This document shows, one piece after another, positions 4,786 through 6,427 of a stretch of 6,427 nt of DNA. The notes beneath the pieces were generated by a model that worked only from the letters and a program-made list of their open reading frames with translations, was not told the origin of the DNA and did no database searches. The translations under genes were made by a program, and so were the position numbers. The DNA is taken from the NCBI GenBank assembly GCA_910585745.1, contig CAJUFM010000100.1:1-6427 (forward strand), in the 5' to 3' direction. Source of the DNA: an uncultured Eubacterium sp. (GTDB lineage: Bacteria > Bacillota > Clostridia > Lachnospirales > Lachnospiraceae). Every line of letters starts with the position of its first letter. Position 1 is the stretch's first letter.

Positions 4786-6427
4786 ATGTCAGCCTCCTTA
4801 TCTTTTTGCTGGCCACAAGCAAAAGAACAATAAATACACCAATTACTGCCTCTTTGCCTATGCCAGATACTCCCTGTCTAAAAAAGTGGGAAACATGAAT
4901 TATTTTCGTGATTGAAAACCAGGAAAACATCTCCAGCCCCATTAAATATAAAATTGAAGGGAGTAGAAGCAAACCACACAGTAAAAAACTGATTTCCTGG
5001 TTTTTCAGCCACATAGCAATTTCACAATACACCACAGCCGATAAAAACAGCCAAAAAAGACGGGCCGCATATACCCACAGGCAATACTGCCAGATCGTAA
5101 CGTCCACTGGAACCTTTGCCATAAAAGACAGACTTTGAACAGGGGCACTCAAACCGCTTAATGAATATGTCCTTGATATATTGTAAAGCTCCATGCCGTT
5201 CAAAACCAGCCACAAAAATACTACTAAGATGGCAACCATAGTATATTTTCTTTTCCGCAGACAGCTGCGTCCTTTTAGAGAAGCCCGCAGCAAAAATTCC
5301 ATAGAAGATTTCTTTTCGTAAGTAAACACTCCCGAAATCAATAGCATCATGCACAAAGAAACCAGCAAAGTAGATTCTGCCATACTTCTTTCTCCCTTTT
5401 TCCCAAACAGGTACCGATACCCATCGGGGTTAACCAGCCACAGATCCTTTTCCCTATTCCCTTTTGCATAGTCAACCCTTTCCTTCAATTTTTTCAGGCC
5501 GTTGCTGTAATATGCAGCGGCGGGGTGGTCTTCTTCCTGAAGCTGCACTAACTGTCTTTCCCTCTCTGTTATCTCTCTATCCACCTGTTCCGTGACAGGT
5601 CCAGTCCACTCCTCGTAAAATTCCTTCATATACTCCCCAGTACTTCCCAGCGTCAGCTGTTCACCCTCCGACTGAGGCTGCCACACTCCCTTGATCAGAA
5701 TGATAAAAAAGAATATCAAAATATAAAGGCCCTTTTGGGACACGAGCATTTTGTACCCCTCAAAAAATTTCCCTGGCATTCTGGACAGTACACTTCTTAT
5801 CCGGCAGAATATTTTTTGTACTGCCCTTTCTAATAAATGCTTTTGATAACAGGGACGCCTTTTACTGGAAAGCACTATACAAAAAACTGCGAGAAATACG
5901 CTAAGAAAAACGATTGCTATGTAGATCCATTCTTTTCGCTCCAAGCAAATACTCCCTGCTGTATATAATTGATACTCTCCATATAACGGATTCATATCCA
6001 GGAGTGTAAGGATATTAATATATTTTAACATGCTCAGCTGACTCTGGTCAGGAAGCCACTGTTTAAAAGAATACTCTAATACAAAAAACATTCCACAAAT
6101 GGTCAGTGCAATTTTACTGTTATGAATCATAAGTAAGATCATCCAGCACAAAAGGGTTACCACAAAAATCCCACATGCAGAAACCAGACTTAAAACACAA
6201 AAAAATGCAATTCCATTCACTGGCAGTATACAGCCTTTCAAACTATTTACATATTGGATCGGCTGCCAGAGAGCTGATATATTTTGCGCTTTCGCACAAG
6301 CTAATAACAGGAGTACAAAATTGAAGATCACGCTGCTTCCAATAGCTGCAAAAAAATAATATAAAAGATGCCTGAGAGCAAGGACCCCTCTTCCTCTCTT
6401 TGTGGCATATACCAGTGGAAACAATCC
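4772..6427 (-). CDS. ABC-2-like permease, large two-half protein, N-terminus outside the window
   Basis: At least 551 codons are open and the frame runs off the right edge, so the start is not in the window. The TTG at 6424 is not a credible start. About ten hydrophobic segments are seen, near residues 21-43, 72-88, 89-101, 104-122, 166-187, 232-246, 352-367, 393-410, 445-467 and 478-498, plus 525-540, numbered from 6424. Between 247 and 350 lies a charged, Glu-rich external region with coiled-coil character, ending in LVNPDGYRYLFG. The start of the visible part, YATKRGRGVLALRH (6-19), resembles YEKKSSMEFLLRASLKGRS (369-387). Both look like the loop of ABC-2 permeases that contacts the ATPase, so the protein seems to be two permease halves fused. 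It is paired with the ATPase gene that overlaps its 3' end. Substrate unknown. Confidence 0.85.
   Translation of the reverse strand, partial: GLFPLVYATKRGRGVLALRHLLYYFFAAIGSSVIFNFVLLLLACAKAQNISALWQPIQYVNSLKGCILPVNGIAFFCVLSLVSACGIFVVTLLCWMILLMIHNSKIALTICGMFFVLEYSFKQWLPDQSQLSMLKYINILTLLDMNPLYGEYQLYTAGSICLERKEWIYIAIVFLSVFLAVFCIVLSSKRRPCYQKHLLERAVQKIFCRIRSVLSRMPGKFFEGYKMLVSQKGLYILIFFFIILIKGVWQPQSEGEQLTLGSTGEYMKEFYEEWTGPVTEQVDREITERERQLVQLQEEDHPAAAYYSNGLKKLKERVDYAKGNREKDLWLVNPDGYRYLFGKKGERSMAESTLLVSLCMMLLISGVFTYEKKSSMEFLLRASLKGRSCLRKRKYTMVAILVVFLWLVLNGMELYNISRTYSLSGLSAPVQSLSFMAKVPVDVTIWQYCLWVYAARLFWLFLSAVVYCEIAMWLKNQEISFLLCGLLLLPSILYLMGLEMFSWFSITKIIHVSHFFRQGVSGIGKEAVIGVFIVLLLVASKKIRRLTYVKD

Overview
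The window looks like accessory DNA from a Gram-positive anaerobe of the Clostridia, most likely Lachnospiraceae-like. This is an inference from moderate-to-low GC with very AT-rich intergenic DNA, strong Shine-Dalgarno sites, sigma-A type promoters, and the combination of PadR regulator, HAAS/DUF1700-like membrane proteins, ABC transporters and small secreted proteins. There are no rRNA or tRNA genes, no CRISPR array and no transposase.

Left block (about 1-1858, minus strand). A small secreted protein gene lies upstream of an FtsX/MacB-type ABC permease. The secreted gene has a clear signal peptide, but an in-frame TGA falls three codons after the predicted cleavage site, so it is called a pseudogene. 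Its 5' boundary and the region beyond the permease carry copies of the same AT-rich repeat.

Central regulatory region (about 1859-2331). No convincing conserved protein gene is seen. It holds two tandem perfect palindromes, a plus-strand promoter followed within about 70 bases by a terminator-like hairpin, a minus-strand promoter facing it with a 23-codon ORF between, and a back-to-back promoter pair with a central inverted repeat that may be the PadR operator.

Right-hand plus-strand operon (2246-4035). PadR regulator, HAAS-like single-pass membrane protein, secreted 161-residue protein, second HAAS-like single-pass membrane protein, then a strong terminator. The two membrane proteins sandwich the secreted protein. 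The secreted gene is visibly richer in GC than its neighbours.

Right block (4051-6427, minus strand). An ABC ATPase is translationally overlapped with a large ABC-2-like permease whose N-terminus lies outside the window. The permease appears to contain two related halves.

Working model (inference): two convergent or divergent cassettes each join a small secreted protein to membrane and ABC transporter functions, under PadR control. This could be a bacteriocin-like, signalling or cell-envelope stress module. The two secreted proteins share a short motif just after their signal peptides (TK-x-D-x-x-GYY), which suggests a common origin or a common recognition element.
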